Assembly: GCA_008360975.2 (NCBI GenBank)
Contig: CM039183.1
Span: forward strand, 57,586,850-57,650,849
Reading direction: 5' to 3'
DNA from: Lichenostomus cassidix
Taxonomy: Eukaryota > Chordata > Aves > Passeriformes > Meliphagidae
DNA: 64,000 nucleotides
Of this stretch, positions 1 through 12,744 are shown piece after piece. The translations under genes were made by a program, and so were the position numbers. The notes beneath the pieces were generated by a model. The model was not told where the DNA came from, ran no database searches, and saw nothing but the letters and a program-made list of their open reading frames with translations. The number at the start of each line of letters is the position of its first letter. Within the stretch, counting starts at the first letter, position 1.

Positions 1-260
1 GGACATTAGTTTTCCTCATGTTGTAGGAAGTACATAATGTTTCAGCAGGTACTCCCAATGAAGCAAGCCACCAGATTTTTCAGTTCAACTGCAGCTATAA
101 GAGAGAGATGAGACAGGAAACTTTACTTAAGAGGAGGATAAATTAATTTGAAAATGATCTCTTTGGAGACACATTCCTTTCATCCCTCTATACAGTAAGC
201 ACCTAACTCAAATTGATCCTGCTTTATTCAGAGTTCCCAGGTCCCCAACAAAATCAAAAT

Positions 261-280
261 AAACAAACAAACAAACAAAA
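261..280. repeat. (AAAC)n microsatellite
   Basis: About five AAAC units in a short A-rich tract, seen directly. Too short to be strongly polymorphic. Confidence 0.8.
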
Positions 281-3023
281 CCCCACTGAAACCATTGCAT
301 ATACAAAAAAGTTTGCCAGGATTTGACCTTAAAAGGAGTAAAGATGACTGAAAAATTAATATAATGATAAACCTTTTCAGCTTTGTAGTCTGTTTCTGCA
401 GAATAATTTTTTTAAATTTATTAATTATTTTAAGTTTTAGGAATGTCTTACCTATAGCATGTCCAGAGCCAAAAGACAGTGCTATTTTTGGAGTGATGTT
501 TCTCAGCTTGTTTTGGCAGGGTAAAGACCAATGTATTTGAAAGACTTGCATCCTCTCAGATTATAAACTTTGGGAACACACAGGTCAGACTCTGTCTTCA
601 GGCGAGTTTGGCAGACATCTACCCACAAGACAAAGCTTTCCAGAAGGAAACTTACTACAATAACATATTTGCTATGAATGGAGTATCCAGGACAAAGTAA
701 TATTCACCATTGCTCAGGGTTCTGTAAAACAGACCATTAGTACAGTATTTTCTAGATTGCTCCGTCGTTTTCTGTGCTTCCTGAGTCAGTTGCTATAGCA
801 ATCCATCCCCTCAGACATTAAAAAAAAATAATGTTGTAGACTATTTTCTTCCACTAATACCACAGAACTCTTTCTGGATCTCAACAGCAATTGTAAAAAG
901 CTGTTCTGGTTTCAAATTCAGTGTAAGTGCAGAGGAAAGGGTTATTAAGTCAAAAAGGATCTCTCAATCACAGATAACTGTCCCACATATAAACAAGATA
1001 GATTGCAACAAAAAATGTTGTTCACCATATGTGCTGAAGCTACATCCAGCTGATCTTCTCCTATTTCTGGTCGGAGCAATGGGACTGTGCAGCAGCCTCA
1101 GCATGAAGATTGGAAGCACCCATTGGGACTTCACTCCCACCTGCATTTGTAATCAGAAGTCACCTAGTCACTCTAGAAGCCACCCAGACTTCTACAGTGC
1201 CTTTCCTTTCACACACTACTTTGTGGTAGTAGGTAAAACTGTGGGTCCACTTGAGAGTTCAGAGAGTAGCAAGGGATGAAGTAGCTTAGTCAGTGCAGCA
1301 GTGAGCAGACCTTTGTTTTTAAGACGGAGAATTCTAATCCTGATTTTACTGTGAACTTTGCTAGAACAACAACATTTTTATTTTGGGGGTTTTTTTAATA
1401 CTAGAAGAGACATTTTATAAAATAAATATAGCCGCAGACAGGAATCTGGACAAGGTATGGTAGAATTACACAACTAGACTGACTTACATCAAACTTAGAG
1501 AACTGCTCCCAAAATGTATACACACCCATTATGCTTGAAAGTGCTAGACATTGATCTTCATTTCAATTTAAACCACAGCCAGGGTCTAATTTCCCTTTCT
1601 TCACATTTTAAATTTTCAAAACCAACTCAGCAAGTTCTCATCCTCCCTTGCACCTGGGGAGAAAAAAGCCAAAAAATGCAAGAGAATCAGCCAAAAGGAA
1701 CAGGGGTGTTTCTGGGCTGCTAGATGACTTTGCTTCTGTTGGGGGAAAAAAAGGTTGACCTGCCCCTAGAAGGTGTTGCCACTCCAGTTCCCACTGACTT
1801 TCATTTGTTTAGGGTGTCAAGCAGAGAATTAATACTCTCTGGCAGTACAATATGCTGACATGGACATGCTATCTAATCCTTTGCTAGTGAGGATCTGACA
1901 GAATACTGTTTTTTATATATCTGGATGTCTTTGCATGCATCTCTTCTTGGTCATGTAGTAGAGAAATCCTCTGACCAACCATGCCCTTTCTGAATTCTTA
2001 AGATTGTTATGATTCTCATGAAATAATTTTTGAAACAGTATTAGAAGAAAGGCTCACACTGTTTCTTTGTGTTGTTTTTTATTCAATTTCAGAATTTGCA
2101 TTTTTTAAACTTACAAAGAAATAAGAAATAGCTAGAGATGGGTGCAGTCTTTTGTGTGTCTGCTCCATGGCTCTGAAACAAATATAAACCAGATGTAGTT
2201 TGAAAGCTGAGCAATTACAGAAGTGCAGGAGGAAACTCAAACCAGCATATCAGCTGGTTGCATTAATCAGCTTTAGGTCAGCATAGTATTAATGTAGCCA
2301 AAGCTTCCTTTAGGTTTGTATATGTTGGGGGAAATTTCAGCTGGCTTTACCCTAATAGACAGTGGAGCCCTTTTCAGAGTACTCAGACGGGGCAAAGAGT
2401 CTTAATCTGAGTTTACCTGTAGTTACCAAAAATTTTAATGCAACTCCATTTTATCAAAGCAGAATATGTTAAAGGGTGTCCATGATGTCATGAAATTAAG
2501 GTTTGGCTATTGCATTTGCCAGCATCAAAGGCAAAAACTGGGCAATTTTTACTTAATTTAATTAATTACCAGTTACTGAAAATTTTGATCACTGATCCAT
2601 GTACCAGAAAAGTGAGATAATTTAAACAATTAAACACGTAAGTAAACATCTCTTCCTCTCCTTCCTCAGGCTCACCTTAAGTCAAACCTATCAAACCTAT
2701 CCTCCTTAATTCTTAGTCTCAATTTCCCTTACTCTTGCTGTAGGACACACTCAGTCCACCCCAATTCCTTCACTGAAGCAGTGGGTGGTCCTGAACTTGG
2801 ATTGTGTTCTTAACAGCTTCTGCCTTTTGCTCTGTGCTCGTTGGTTTCTCTCTGCTCCATAGTGCTTCTCACTGGTTTTCTTTAACTGCTCTGGTGCTTC
2901 TTACTCATTTTCCAGGATCATCTCCTCCAATCATTTTATTGGTGGAAAGCCAAAGCCCACCTGGTGTTGATTCTGGTGAGAGACATGGAGGCAACAAGAA
3001 AAGGCTATGGAAAATGAGGGCTT

Positions 3024-3065
3024 GGAGGATGGGGATCAAATCAGGGAGGATGGGGATCAAATCAG
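3024..3065. repeat. 21-bp perfect tandem duplication
   Basis: Two identical adjacent copies of a 21-nt unit beginning GGAGGATGGGGATC, read directly. Perfect identity suggests a recent slippage or duplication event. It lies inside an anonymous open frame, where it keeps the frame (21 is divisible by three), but there is no other sign of coding. Confidence 0.9.
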
Positions 3066-5962
3066 AACTCCATAAGCACCTGGATAGGGCTCCATTTGTG
3101 TTGAAGGTTATGCTTGGATGGACATTTCAATTCTATCATCTCTCTGTGTGACATATTCCTCCAGGGGAGTCTTCTCTGGCCTGGGTCAGGAAGAACTTCC
3201 TTTATTGATTTTAATTTAAAAAATATATTGAAAAAAAAGAAGAAGCTGATGGACTGGAGCCTTGGTGATCAGACTCCAGTCAGGATCTGAACTTCAACAG
3301 AGTTGTGGATTGTTGGAAGACTGAGTGTTGCCTGCTCTCTGCTGCATAATTCAATTGTATGAACAACAGGCTTGCACTCTCCACACAGAATCAGAGTATG
3401 AATTGTCTTTTCTTTCACCAGAATAAATCTGGTTTTAAAAGCCAGTAAATTGCACAAGGTAGGCTGCAGCATCTGTACCCCTTAATTCGTTTTGTAATCC
3501 TTATGAAGTTTCCACCTTAACCACAGACAGAGGAAGTGGAATAAGCATTTACTTGGAATTCTATGTAAACTTTTCAGTAAAAACAGGTTAATTGATCATG
3601 AAAAAAAATATATGGAATGAAAATAGTTAAGAACTGATGAAAATCACATTTTTTTCACATAAAATGAAATGAGCAAATGGGGCAGGAAGACACTGCTTAA
3701 CACCATAAGAATGCTGTTATGTCTTACTACCCACATGTAGAAGTGGTAAACACCATAGAGTAAGATGAATTGCATATAATTGCAAGTGATAATATGACAT
3801 TAAGCAATGCACAATGTTGGCTACATATCTGGAAAACAATCCTCTTCATCAGAAAGAAATCTGCTATGGACCAGCAGACCTAACTCCACCTTCATTTTCT
3901 GTAAGTGTTCCAGTGTTAGGCTAAGGGAGAGTTTTGTGTGATGTCCCATACCCAGGATACACTGCTGGCAGAAAGATAACCATGTTCTCCTTGCTCCTGA
4001 GGACGAGGAATATCACCTGTTTAATGTCTGTATGGTTGGTCCCTGTTTCCTGATACTGCATACATCTTCCTATATAATTCCATTAGCAAGCTGTATCTTA
4101 AAAACAGTTAGGTTCCTTGCCCCAGATGCACCATACTCTGCTAAAACTTTGCAGTACTGCCAGTTCTTTCAGGTTCTAACCCAGGGTAATTCATAGTCAT
4201 ATTAAAAAAAAAAAAACTGGGCAACATGGTCTTTAGCTCAAAGAGCTCCTTCCCTTGCTTTCCTTTAGTCACCAATGTACTCAGGGAGTGCAACCCATGC
4301 TTTCTTTCACTGTCCTTCTCAGTACCTACCTTGCAAGACAGAACTCTCATCTCCTGGCCATTTCAATCATCCTCTCTGCATCTTTTGTTTAAAATTCACT
4401 TTGCTGAATAAAATGTATTAGAATTATTTAACCAGAGGTTAAATTCCCAGTGATGCTTTGGATTCATCTCCAGACTATGCTGAAAACATCATATCTGATA
4501 AATCTTAGGATGACATGTGACTTGTTCAGGACTGGACCTGTCTGTGTTTCACAGTCATCCTCTGACTGGCTAATACCTTAATCTGCTGTAGCATACACTC
4601 CATTCTGATTTCCAACAAATGAACCCCCAGTTTCCAATGGAAAATATTACTATATACTTCTAGGTGTGTAACTCCTGCACTTTGATGATTCACATGCAGG
4701 ACAGAGACCTAAAACACCAAATAAACAGAACCCTGCAGCTGCTATATTTCTCTCTGTCTTGAGAATGGTTAGCTCTTCACTTTTTAAAGAGAAAAAGAAT
4801 GACCTAAACAGAAATACAAAGCATTGCATGTTTGCATGACCTCACCCTAGTCTTGTCTCTTTGGAAAGTACCCTACACTTGACATGCATTCCAAGTATAC
4901 ACTGCTTTGCAAATGTTTTTTTATTCCCTCTCCCCAGAGCTTATTTTAAGCCACTAGTTCCTAAACAAGGGTCACAACCTTCCTTTCATGCGCAAGCTTG
5001 CCAGTATAATTGAAAGTGGGGTCATGACCCCAGGAGTGGGCCTTGACAGACAGATGTTCTGAGATTCAAAACCCCTTCTGACCTCTTTTAACACCATTAA
5101 AGTCTCTAGTAGTGTGAAGCACATCATGAATGCAATGGGAGAAAATGAACCTCCACTTACCATTACTTGAGCTGTTCTGATGAGCTCTGAAGTTCTCAGC
5201 CTTAGCAGAAGTCACATTGCTGGGCTCAAGACATAACTCCCAAGAGTTTGTCCAATGTGCAATTAACAATACCATTTTCTTTGTTTCCATACAGGCTATT
5301 TTTAAGCAAGTGCAATGAAAATTATATAGAAAAGCTCTTAGTAACATACATGCAGCTCATGAGTCTATTCTAGGCCTCTCTACTTCAGCTGTGAAATTAT
5401 TCTGACATGCTGATAAAGTCTTTCCAGGCTTCCATTGGGATCATATACATCATTCCTCTCAGATAAATTGCACTCAGTTATTCCTGTGACCTGAAATAGT
5501 TTGGTTTAATTACAGAACCATTCATGCACAGATAGTGCTCTGGAAGGAATTCAGGGGCAAATATAGCCATTTTCCATAGAAAAGGGTCAGAAGAAAAGCA
5601 GATGCAGATGAAGACCTGCTGTCACAAACATTAAGTAGGTCAAGCCTGGCACAAAATGAGGAAATACCTTATAAGGGTGACTGTGACCAATGATGAAATG
5701 TGTGCCAGAGCACTCTGGTCCCAAGTTGTCTGGATGGTCAGTCAGCCTTCTCACCTGTGTGTCCAAGTCTCCTTCCCAGAGCACAAGATTGCCTTTCTCT
5801 CACTTCAGAACATGGCTGCGAGGCAAGGGAACATATATCCAGATCCTGGAGTTGAGAAGCTCCCTGGAGTACACCACTTTTGACAATGAGGTTATGTGAG
5901 TATTAGTAAATTACACAGTGCCTAGAACAGTCCTAAGCCCTGGAATCAATTGTCTCTACAGT

Positions 5963-5980
5963 TCCCTGTTAGAGGGCGCC
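5963..5980 (+). promoter_or_regulatory. Weak CTCF-like core motif
   Basis: The sequence AGAGGGCGCC (5971-5980) matches the strong 3' half of the vertebrate CTCF consensus (AGRGGGCRS). The upstream half (CCCTGTT) matches poorly where CCASY is expected. It stands out because GGCGCC is rare in this CpG-poor region. Motif resemblance only; occupancy is not shown. Confidence 0.2.
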
Positions 5981-7959
5981 CATGTATGCTTTAGGTCTCT
6001 GCCAGCCAGCACCCCCAAATAATGCCTAGATGTGATCCATACTCTGAGAATTCCCAGGATCATTCCCAGTGGGGACTTTGCCTGCAAATCCTCTAGTTTG
6101 ACATCTGAAAGAGCTTATAGAATGGAGATAGACTATTCAAGCCAGTAAGCTGGTTTAAATTCTGTATGTAGAGTGTTACTGGTTCCATTATCTTCAGTAA
6201 AGTTATAAATGTTAATATTAATGTTAATGTGTTGAGATCCTTACTGTAGGAGGATGGTGAAGAGGCTTTCTGAAATGCTTTGAGCGAGTAAGACTGTGAA
6301 CAGCTTTCAATGGACCTGAAGGAAGCAGAAGTATTCACTTTGTTCTTTTTGTTGTTGTGTATCTGCTCATCATCAATCCTGTCTGCTCCAGAGCACGAAG
6401 AGAGAGTTGGCAGTGGTGCTTGGGAAAGGATATGCCAGCCAAAAGCATAAACTCTTGCTGGTGGTGGATCCTCTGTGACAAATGGCACCCACAGTACAGC
6501 CTAGACCTTTCTCTATTCTGACTGGCAAAGGCAGTAACCATCATGTCCCCTGGTCTCAGACAGAAGTTTAGCAGACTAATGTTTCAAGAATCTATACTCT
6601 AATAAGAAGCTTCCATCACTATGACTGAAGTCTTTAAGTGTCAATACTTCCTTTCATTCTGTCATTTATTTTTTCCTAAAGAATAGCTACTGCCCAATAG
6701 ATACTTTTTTCTGTCATGATGATACTATCTGAATTTCCTTTTTCTCCTTATGAACCAGTGACAGTCTTTTTCTATTTTGATGCTGTATTCTTCACTTTTA
6801 GTTTAGGCCTGTGTTTTGCCTCAGCAGTCCTGCTGAATTTTAAGCAGTTTTGCCACAGCTCCTAATTATTGTCCCAAATTTGCCAAAAGGAAACCAACAT
6901 ACCTCCACTGGAGTAGTACTTAACCTCTTTAAATGATTGTTCAAATGTCTACATTCTGGACTTAATGAAAATAAATCATCCTCTGCTCTGATACCGTCGG
7001 TTCAAGGTCTGTGGCTCTGAGCCCAAGTGTTTTGCTGGTATCCAAACCTCAGAAAACAGCAGGCAGGACTATGGATTAGCAGCCAGGCAGTTGCCATTGC
7101 TGTATTTAAACTGCTCTAGGCACTTTTGTTAGCATTTTATCCACTGTCCTTTATATATTCAGATACAGAACAGCTCTTGAACAACGTGAGTCATGTGTAT
7201 TTGCCTCTGAATTTACAAAAATCTAGATAATAGTGTATAGTATGTGCTGCCACATGCTTTTTCAGTCAAAATGACTGAAAAAACCCTTCTCAGATGACAC
7301 AAGTTTTCGCTACAACTTTTATCCCCTTAAAAAAAACCACCTGATAATGAATATTCATGCCCACTTGAGTAGATAGGTCTAGTGGCTACAGGTACCCTTG
7401 TAATTATATGGAGAGCTCAAACAGTGAGTGACAAAGACAGCACACGCCTTTGAGAAGGCCTAAATGATGATGCACTGGAATATAGAGATTGGGTCATATG
7501 AGGACTAGAACTCCAGGATCCTGCCTAGTGCATTTTACCAGCCACACCAGACTCCTAGGGAGACCTGCCACCTCTGCATGCCTCCCCAGCCTGCTCCCAG
7601 CTTCTGGTCACACCTGCCTCCCAGAGGCAGCATGGGACCCCAGCTCTGCTGTGGCTTTGTCTGTGCACTCACTCCCCAGCCTAGATCTTTGGGATCCAAA
7701 GCTTTGCATGAGGCTCTGAAATACTGGAGTTGCTGCAATGGCGACAGGCCAAAAAAATCTGCTTTGTAAGGAGGGAAAAGTTTAGCAGAGTTCTTCCTTT
7801 TCCCCAGCCAGCCTGGAGACCCCATGAACTCTTCCCACTGCTCACAGAGCTGCCTGCACCACTAGCAAGGAACAGCCAACCCAATTAGTCCCTTCCCTTT
7901 CGAAAAGGACACAAACCTTTGAGCCATGCCAGATGCGAGACACTGGGCCCTGTAAGAGC

Positions 7960-8330
7960 TGGAGCACAGACAGGTCCAAGATGGCTTGCTTCCTTTTAAT
8001 TACTTACAGTTATAAATCTGAGAGTATAAACTCTGCAAGGCTAAACAATATCGTCTCCCATGACTTATTAAAGTTGAATGGCATGCAGCCTTGTTCTTTT
8101 GCCATGCTGGTTCACAGAGCTCCGTCTCAGACCGGTTGGCGAAAACTCACTTTAAGATGAAAAGCTTTTGGAAAGAGAACAGCACATTCTGAGCGCATAA
8201 CAAGTACTCTGAGGCAAGAAAGGCTTTCTCTTATTTTTAAAGATAAGCTCATTAGGGATTGGGCTTGTGTTTTGTAAGTGATGTTGCAATGGCAACAAAG
8301 CTGGCTCCTTAATCGTCCTAGGTGGAACAG
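7960..8330. promoter_or_regulatory. Candidate regulatory element with YY1-like and RFX-like motifs
   Basis: The block retains CpGs (8052, 8123, 8133, 8140, 8194, 8314) in a CpG-poor neighbourhood. It contains a YY1-like AAGATGGC (7978-7985), an AT-rich homeodomain-like TTAATTAC near 7998, and an X-box-like 14-mer (8283-8296). Clustered motifs plus retained CpGs are what a conserved noncoding enhancer often looks like, but conservation cannot be tested from one sequence. No promoter architecture or open frame was found. Confidence 0.3.
8283..8296. promoter_or_regulatory. RFX X-box-like palindromic site
   Basis: The 14-mer GTTGCAATGGCAAC matches the RFX-family X-box consensus GTTRCCNNGGYAAC at all but one fixed position (A for C at position 6), with the normal 2-nt spacer between half-sites. 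RFX proteins bind such sites as dimers, notably near ciliary genes. About 0.5 single-mismatch matches are expected by chance in a window this size, so the motif alone is modest evidence. Confidence 0.35.
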
Positions 8331-9729
8331 ACTCACCTTCTCACATCTCCTGCATGCTTCTCTCCCTACCCAGATACACTGTTCCTCTTACCTTCCAACC
8401 CACTGAAAAACCTGCAGGCTGTGCAGCCCCCTCACTCTGCCCAGGAGAGTTGTGTCTGACTGAGTGGCTGATGGTGGCAAGCCACATTTTAGTCTCTCTC
8501 ACTGAGTGTATGGTGGTCTTCTGCTGAAGCAAAGCAAATAAAACATGCTCTGGAAACTGTTTGCAGCTGTGTCCTATAGAGCTGCAGCTGTGCTTCTCAT
8601 AATCTCTGCTTCCACTGCTTTCTAGTACTGAAGCATTCTGGTTCACAAAAAACAAAACCATTAACAAAAATTCTGACCATATTCTGTTATCTGTCTACTG
8701 GATTTCCTCCTTTTCCTGCAGGAGGATAACAGTTCTTGTTCTTTTCCTGGAAGGCCATTTAATACTCCACTCCTCTTGTATCACAAGTCACAGCTTCAGT
8801 CTTTTCCCACTTCAGGTTAATCACTCTCCCTTCCTCAAACCACCTTTTTTTAAATCCACTGTTCTCATCTTGTTCAGATTTCTCAAGTTTGCCATTTGTA
8901 TCAAACCCTAGGGATGAACAAGGAAATCATGAGAACTTCAAAAGAATGTGTAAAGCAGAATCAAATCATCTTTGGCCCCCATTAGAGAAATAGGTACAAG
9001 TGACCATTATGTGAAAAATGTCACTCCTTGTTTTCCTGCTTCACTTCAAAACTGCACAGTTTTGAGAGCTTGTGTGTTCCAGCATTTCTGGGTAGATCCC
9101 AACATGAACACTGAAGGTTTTTCTCCAGCAGTAGTATTTCCTGTGAACTATTTCACGTTGCTCTGCTGTTTCCATGCAGAATGACAAAGTCAACACTGTT
9201 ATAGTCTACATTATATTTGTGCCTACTTACTTGCTACTTCTCTATTTTCCACTGAACAGAGTGTGGAGGGGTCCCCCCTTTTAACTAGTAAATAAAAAAC
9301 AATGACAGAGTAATTTCACTACTTTGTCTTCTTTCTCTGACAGAGGACTAGGTTTAATTTTGCAAAAACTCAAGTTGTTGTGATTATTAAACTCACAAAG
9401 TATAGGAGGAGCCAATTGTTTTTCTTGATCTCAGTGTCTGAGACATAGCTTTTCAAAACTCTTCTTCAGCTGCATCATCACAACTTTTACAAGGCTGTGA
9501 AAGATAATGACAAAAATATAGGGTATTAGTAGGGGAAAATACTGACTGTGGTGTCAAAAGGGATATTAACTTTTGGCCCAAAAGGGACATTGACTGTGAC
9601 ATCATAAGAAAAATATACTTAAACATTGTGTTCCAAGCAGGAAAAGTCAAGAAGTCTTGGCTTGAACTGATGGTAAATGCTGCCTTGCTGAAGCAATTTG
9701 CTTTTGTCCATGCTACTGTTAATTATGTG

Positions 9730-9743
9730 TATATATATATATA
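9730..9743. repeat. (TA)n microsatellite
   Basis: Seven TA units in a row, between GTG and CATG. Short dinucleotide tract, read directly. Confidence 0.8.
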
Positions 9744-12731
9744 CATGTCTGTATAAATGTTCCCATGAGAAACAAGAAACTTTTTTTTTCTAATGACAAA
9801 GTGGTAGCATCATATTTCATTCTGGATTAAAATATTTTACATTATCCACATCAAAGTAAAAATTTCAATAACAACTGACAAATTATTTCCTTCAGTTGGG
9901 CAGAAGAGAATGAGAAGGAAAACAAAAAAGGGAAGAAAAAAGCCACAGAGACAATTAAAAGTAGAAGAGGAGCAGGAGGCAGCCACAACAGAGCACAGAT
10001 TTTATCAGATGGGCATACAGAGAAGCTGGCTGGCATGACAGTGTGTTAAGAGCTGGAGAACAAAAACAATGTTGTGAATACTGCTTTGCTTTGATGCAGT
10101 GACTAGCCTCATACCTAAGATGAGAAAACACCCTGTGTACAAGTGCCACACCATTTTATGAGCACTTGACATACAACATTAATCATTTTTCCTCACTAGA
10201 AGCAGCTTGCCAAGTATTGTTCTCTGTTCTGGGAGTGAATTCAATGAGCACTGCACCTACCTAATAGAGACTGAAAGCTGGCCTAGGCTTTCACTTTGAA
10301 GGTTTTTCACAGGAGCTTTCCTGTCATAATGCATTCATTTCTATAGGATTCAAAATGTTTAGCTCTTTAAGAGCTGCATGGGGACACAGGTATGTGGGGG
10401 TCACTCCATGCAGTTCAAGTGTCCTGCTTCCAACAGGCTCCATTTACCATCAATCTGGGAGAAGATGGAAACCACCCAGACAACTGCATAAAGCTCTCAT
10501 GGTGGGAAATGCCTTCCTGGTTCCTGTGGAGATCAGCGTGTGCCCTGAAGCATGAGATTTGATTACCTTACTCCAGATCATAAAACTTTTAATGCTATTA
10601 GAAAGCCTTTAGGCTATTGGGCATTTTCTTGAAATACAGCTACCACGTCTAGCTTGATGACCCCCTATAGAACAGGCCATGTGCCTGGTATTTCCTTGTA
10701 CTAATCACCAACCATTAATATCATCACATGAGCCCTGTACATAACCATATGCTCATTTGCAAGAAGCAAAGGGCCACCTGGTCTTAGATTCCACCAGAAA
10801 AGAAAAGGTCAGTCTCAAATTCAGGGCTAATAGGACAACTTGCCTATGAGAAAGGTCTATTTCTCCACTTCCTATGAGCAGCTGTACACACACATTGAGA
10901 GCCCAGACCTGCCCTGTAGCAGGGACAGCCTCAGAGGAAGCATTCACCTGTCAGCTGTGCAAAGTGGGTCACCAGCTTGGCCATTAGCATTTTGCCCACA
11001 GGCTTACTCTCAGCCTTTTGCTACACCTGCTGTTTGGCCCAGGGGCGTGGGTACAAAAAAGCCCTGTGAAGTAACCGTGGCTTGGAGAGCCTCAGGTCTG
11101 AGCTATTCTGGGTGGAAAGGAAAAAGATAGAAAGGCAAAGTAAGATAGTTTGCTGTAGGGCTAACCCTGTGATCCTCTGTGGTAAAACTGACAGGCAAAA
11201 AAATGTTATGTCATTTGCTTGATCTGCAACATAACCACAGATGACTCCAAATAGTCTACGGAAAAGTTGGGGTTTTTTGTCTCTAGTAGCACCTCCTGCA
11301 GATCATTCAGCTGTGAAGAGTTCTTACCTTCCCCTAGAAGAGACAAAATGCTCTGCTTTAGACCTGTTGATACCCCAAGGTTTGCTGGAACCTGCATTTC
11401 ACCTGAACAGATGTACCTGGTAGCATCAGTAGCAAAATCCTTGCTGCCTTAAATGAAACCAGGATTTCATTCCCTGGCTTTGTGAAAGCTTCAGGTTCTG
11501 CAATTTCTCTACAATAAGACCTGTGATTCTCAGAAAGCTTAGCTCTAGGGTTACCCTCTAGGCACTTTTCTACCATTATCTTAACAGGTTTTACAGGCAG
11601 TGTAGTCAGAGAGATTACACAAAACCCTGATGGGGCAACTCACAGAGTGGCCCTGGCAAGCAGACTCCTTTCTACTAATTTCATGCAGCTCTTTAACAGT
11701 ACAACAGTGTGCAGAAGGCTGTGGTCTTTCCCTCCTACAGGGATAAGGGGACATACAGACAGATATATTTGTATATCTAAAGTTATCAAAAGATATGAAA
11801 ACACAAATAATTACTTCCATACTGAATACCTATGAAGGTGACACAGAAGAGCTGAGAAGACAAGCAAGGATCTCTGCCATATAGCAATGATCTCCTTCCT
11901 CTCTGTTTAGATATTTAATTGAGTAGGGATTGAAAGCCTTTACACTAGCAAGAAAGAATATGGCATATCTATAAAGTTGTGCAGGAAAGTGTCAACATAT
12001 TTGAAATAATAAAAGTACAGCCAAACATATATTTCTCTACAAAAATATGTCACCATTTATGAAAAAGTATAAATAATAGAGATAAAAATGACCAGAATTG
12101 CATGGGTGATACATTTGTATCAGATAGAGAGGGAAAAACTCCATCTCACAAAATGACTGGAATTAGAAAGAAGAAAGGATTGTTGTTCTTCTGAGTGTCT
12201 ATGCTGGCTCAATTCTTCATATTATCAAATCTTAATTTGATTTGAATTTTGTGTTAAAATAAAGGCAAGAACTCAAAATTAATTAAGGTAGAAGAGCAAG
12301 TTTTGCCCAATTTTAAGATGACATCACTTGCTTTTACAGTGTTTCTACCCGAAAGCACTTTTCATCCATGTTTTAGAGAATGAAGAAGATTTACTGAGCT
12401 ACAAAACTGACATCTGGATTTTTAATCTCCTTTTGTCTTCAAATTTTTAAGAAAATTTGTAGCAGGACTTGTTTTGACACAACCAATTTAAATGGCTGCT
12501 GTTGTTTTTGAGTCCTTGAATGAATCTGCACTAGAACATTTTCTTTGTGACATGACACTAGACAAATTTTAATCTGTCTCCAGTCTTTGGAGAGACCACT
12601 CTGAAACCTTAGGCCTCAATCAGTTGTCAGTACCCTCAGGGCAGAATTATGTCTTTTAGAAAACATGTGTCTGTTCGCATGCATTTGTTCCTGTAGAAAA
12701 AAAACAGGTGCAATTTTTCTTTCTGACAAAC

Positions 12732-12744
12732 TTTTTTTTTTTTT
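12732..12744. repeat. T13 homopolymer run
   Basis: Thirteen consecutive T residues. No target-site duplication or retrocopy body was recognised on either side, so it is treated as a simple homopolymer rather than a reversed poly(A) tail. Confidence 0.7.

Larger units (their letters stand above)
1..7959. other. Anonymous noncoding DNA, no gene supported
   Basis: AT-rich sequence with stops in all frames. The longest open frame is about 131 codons (minus strand near 6093-6488) and resembles no protein family I know. No splice-flanked open segment, RNA gene or transposon was recognised. It holds a short (AAAC)n tract, a 21-bp tandem duplication and one CTCF-like core, each listed separately. 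The strands look equivalent in composition, as expected for intergenic or intronic vertebrate DNA. Confidence 0.6.

Noticed and set aside
7732..7745. Third X-box-like sequence (GCTGCAATGGCGAC)
   Set aside because: Three mismatches to the RFX consensus; many such matches are expected by chance.
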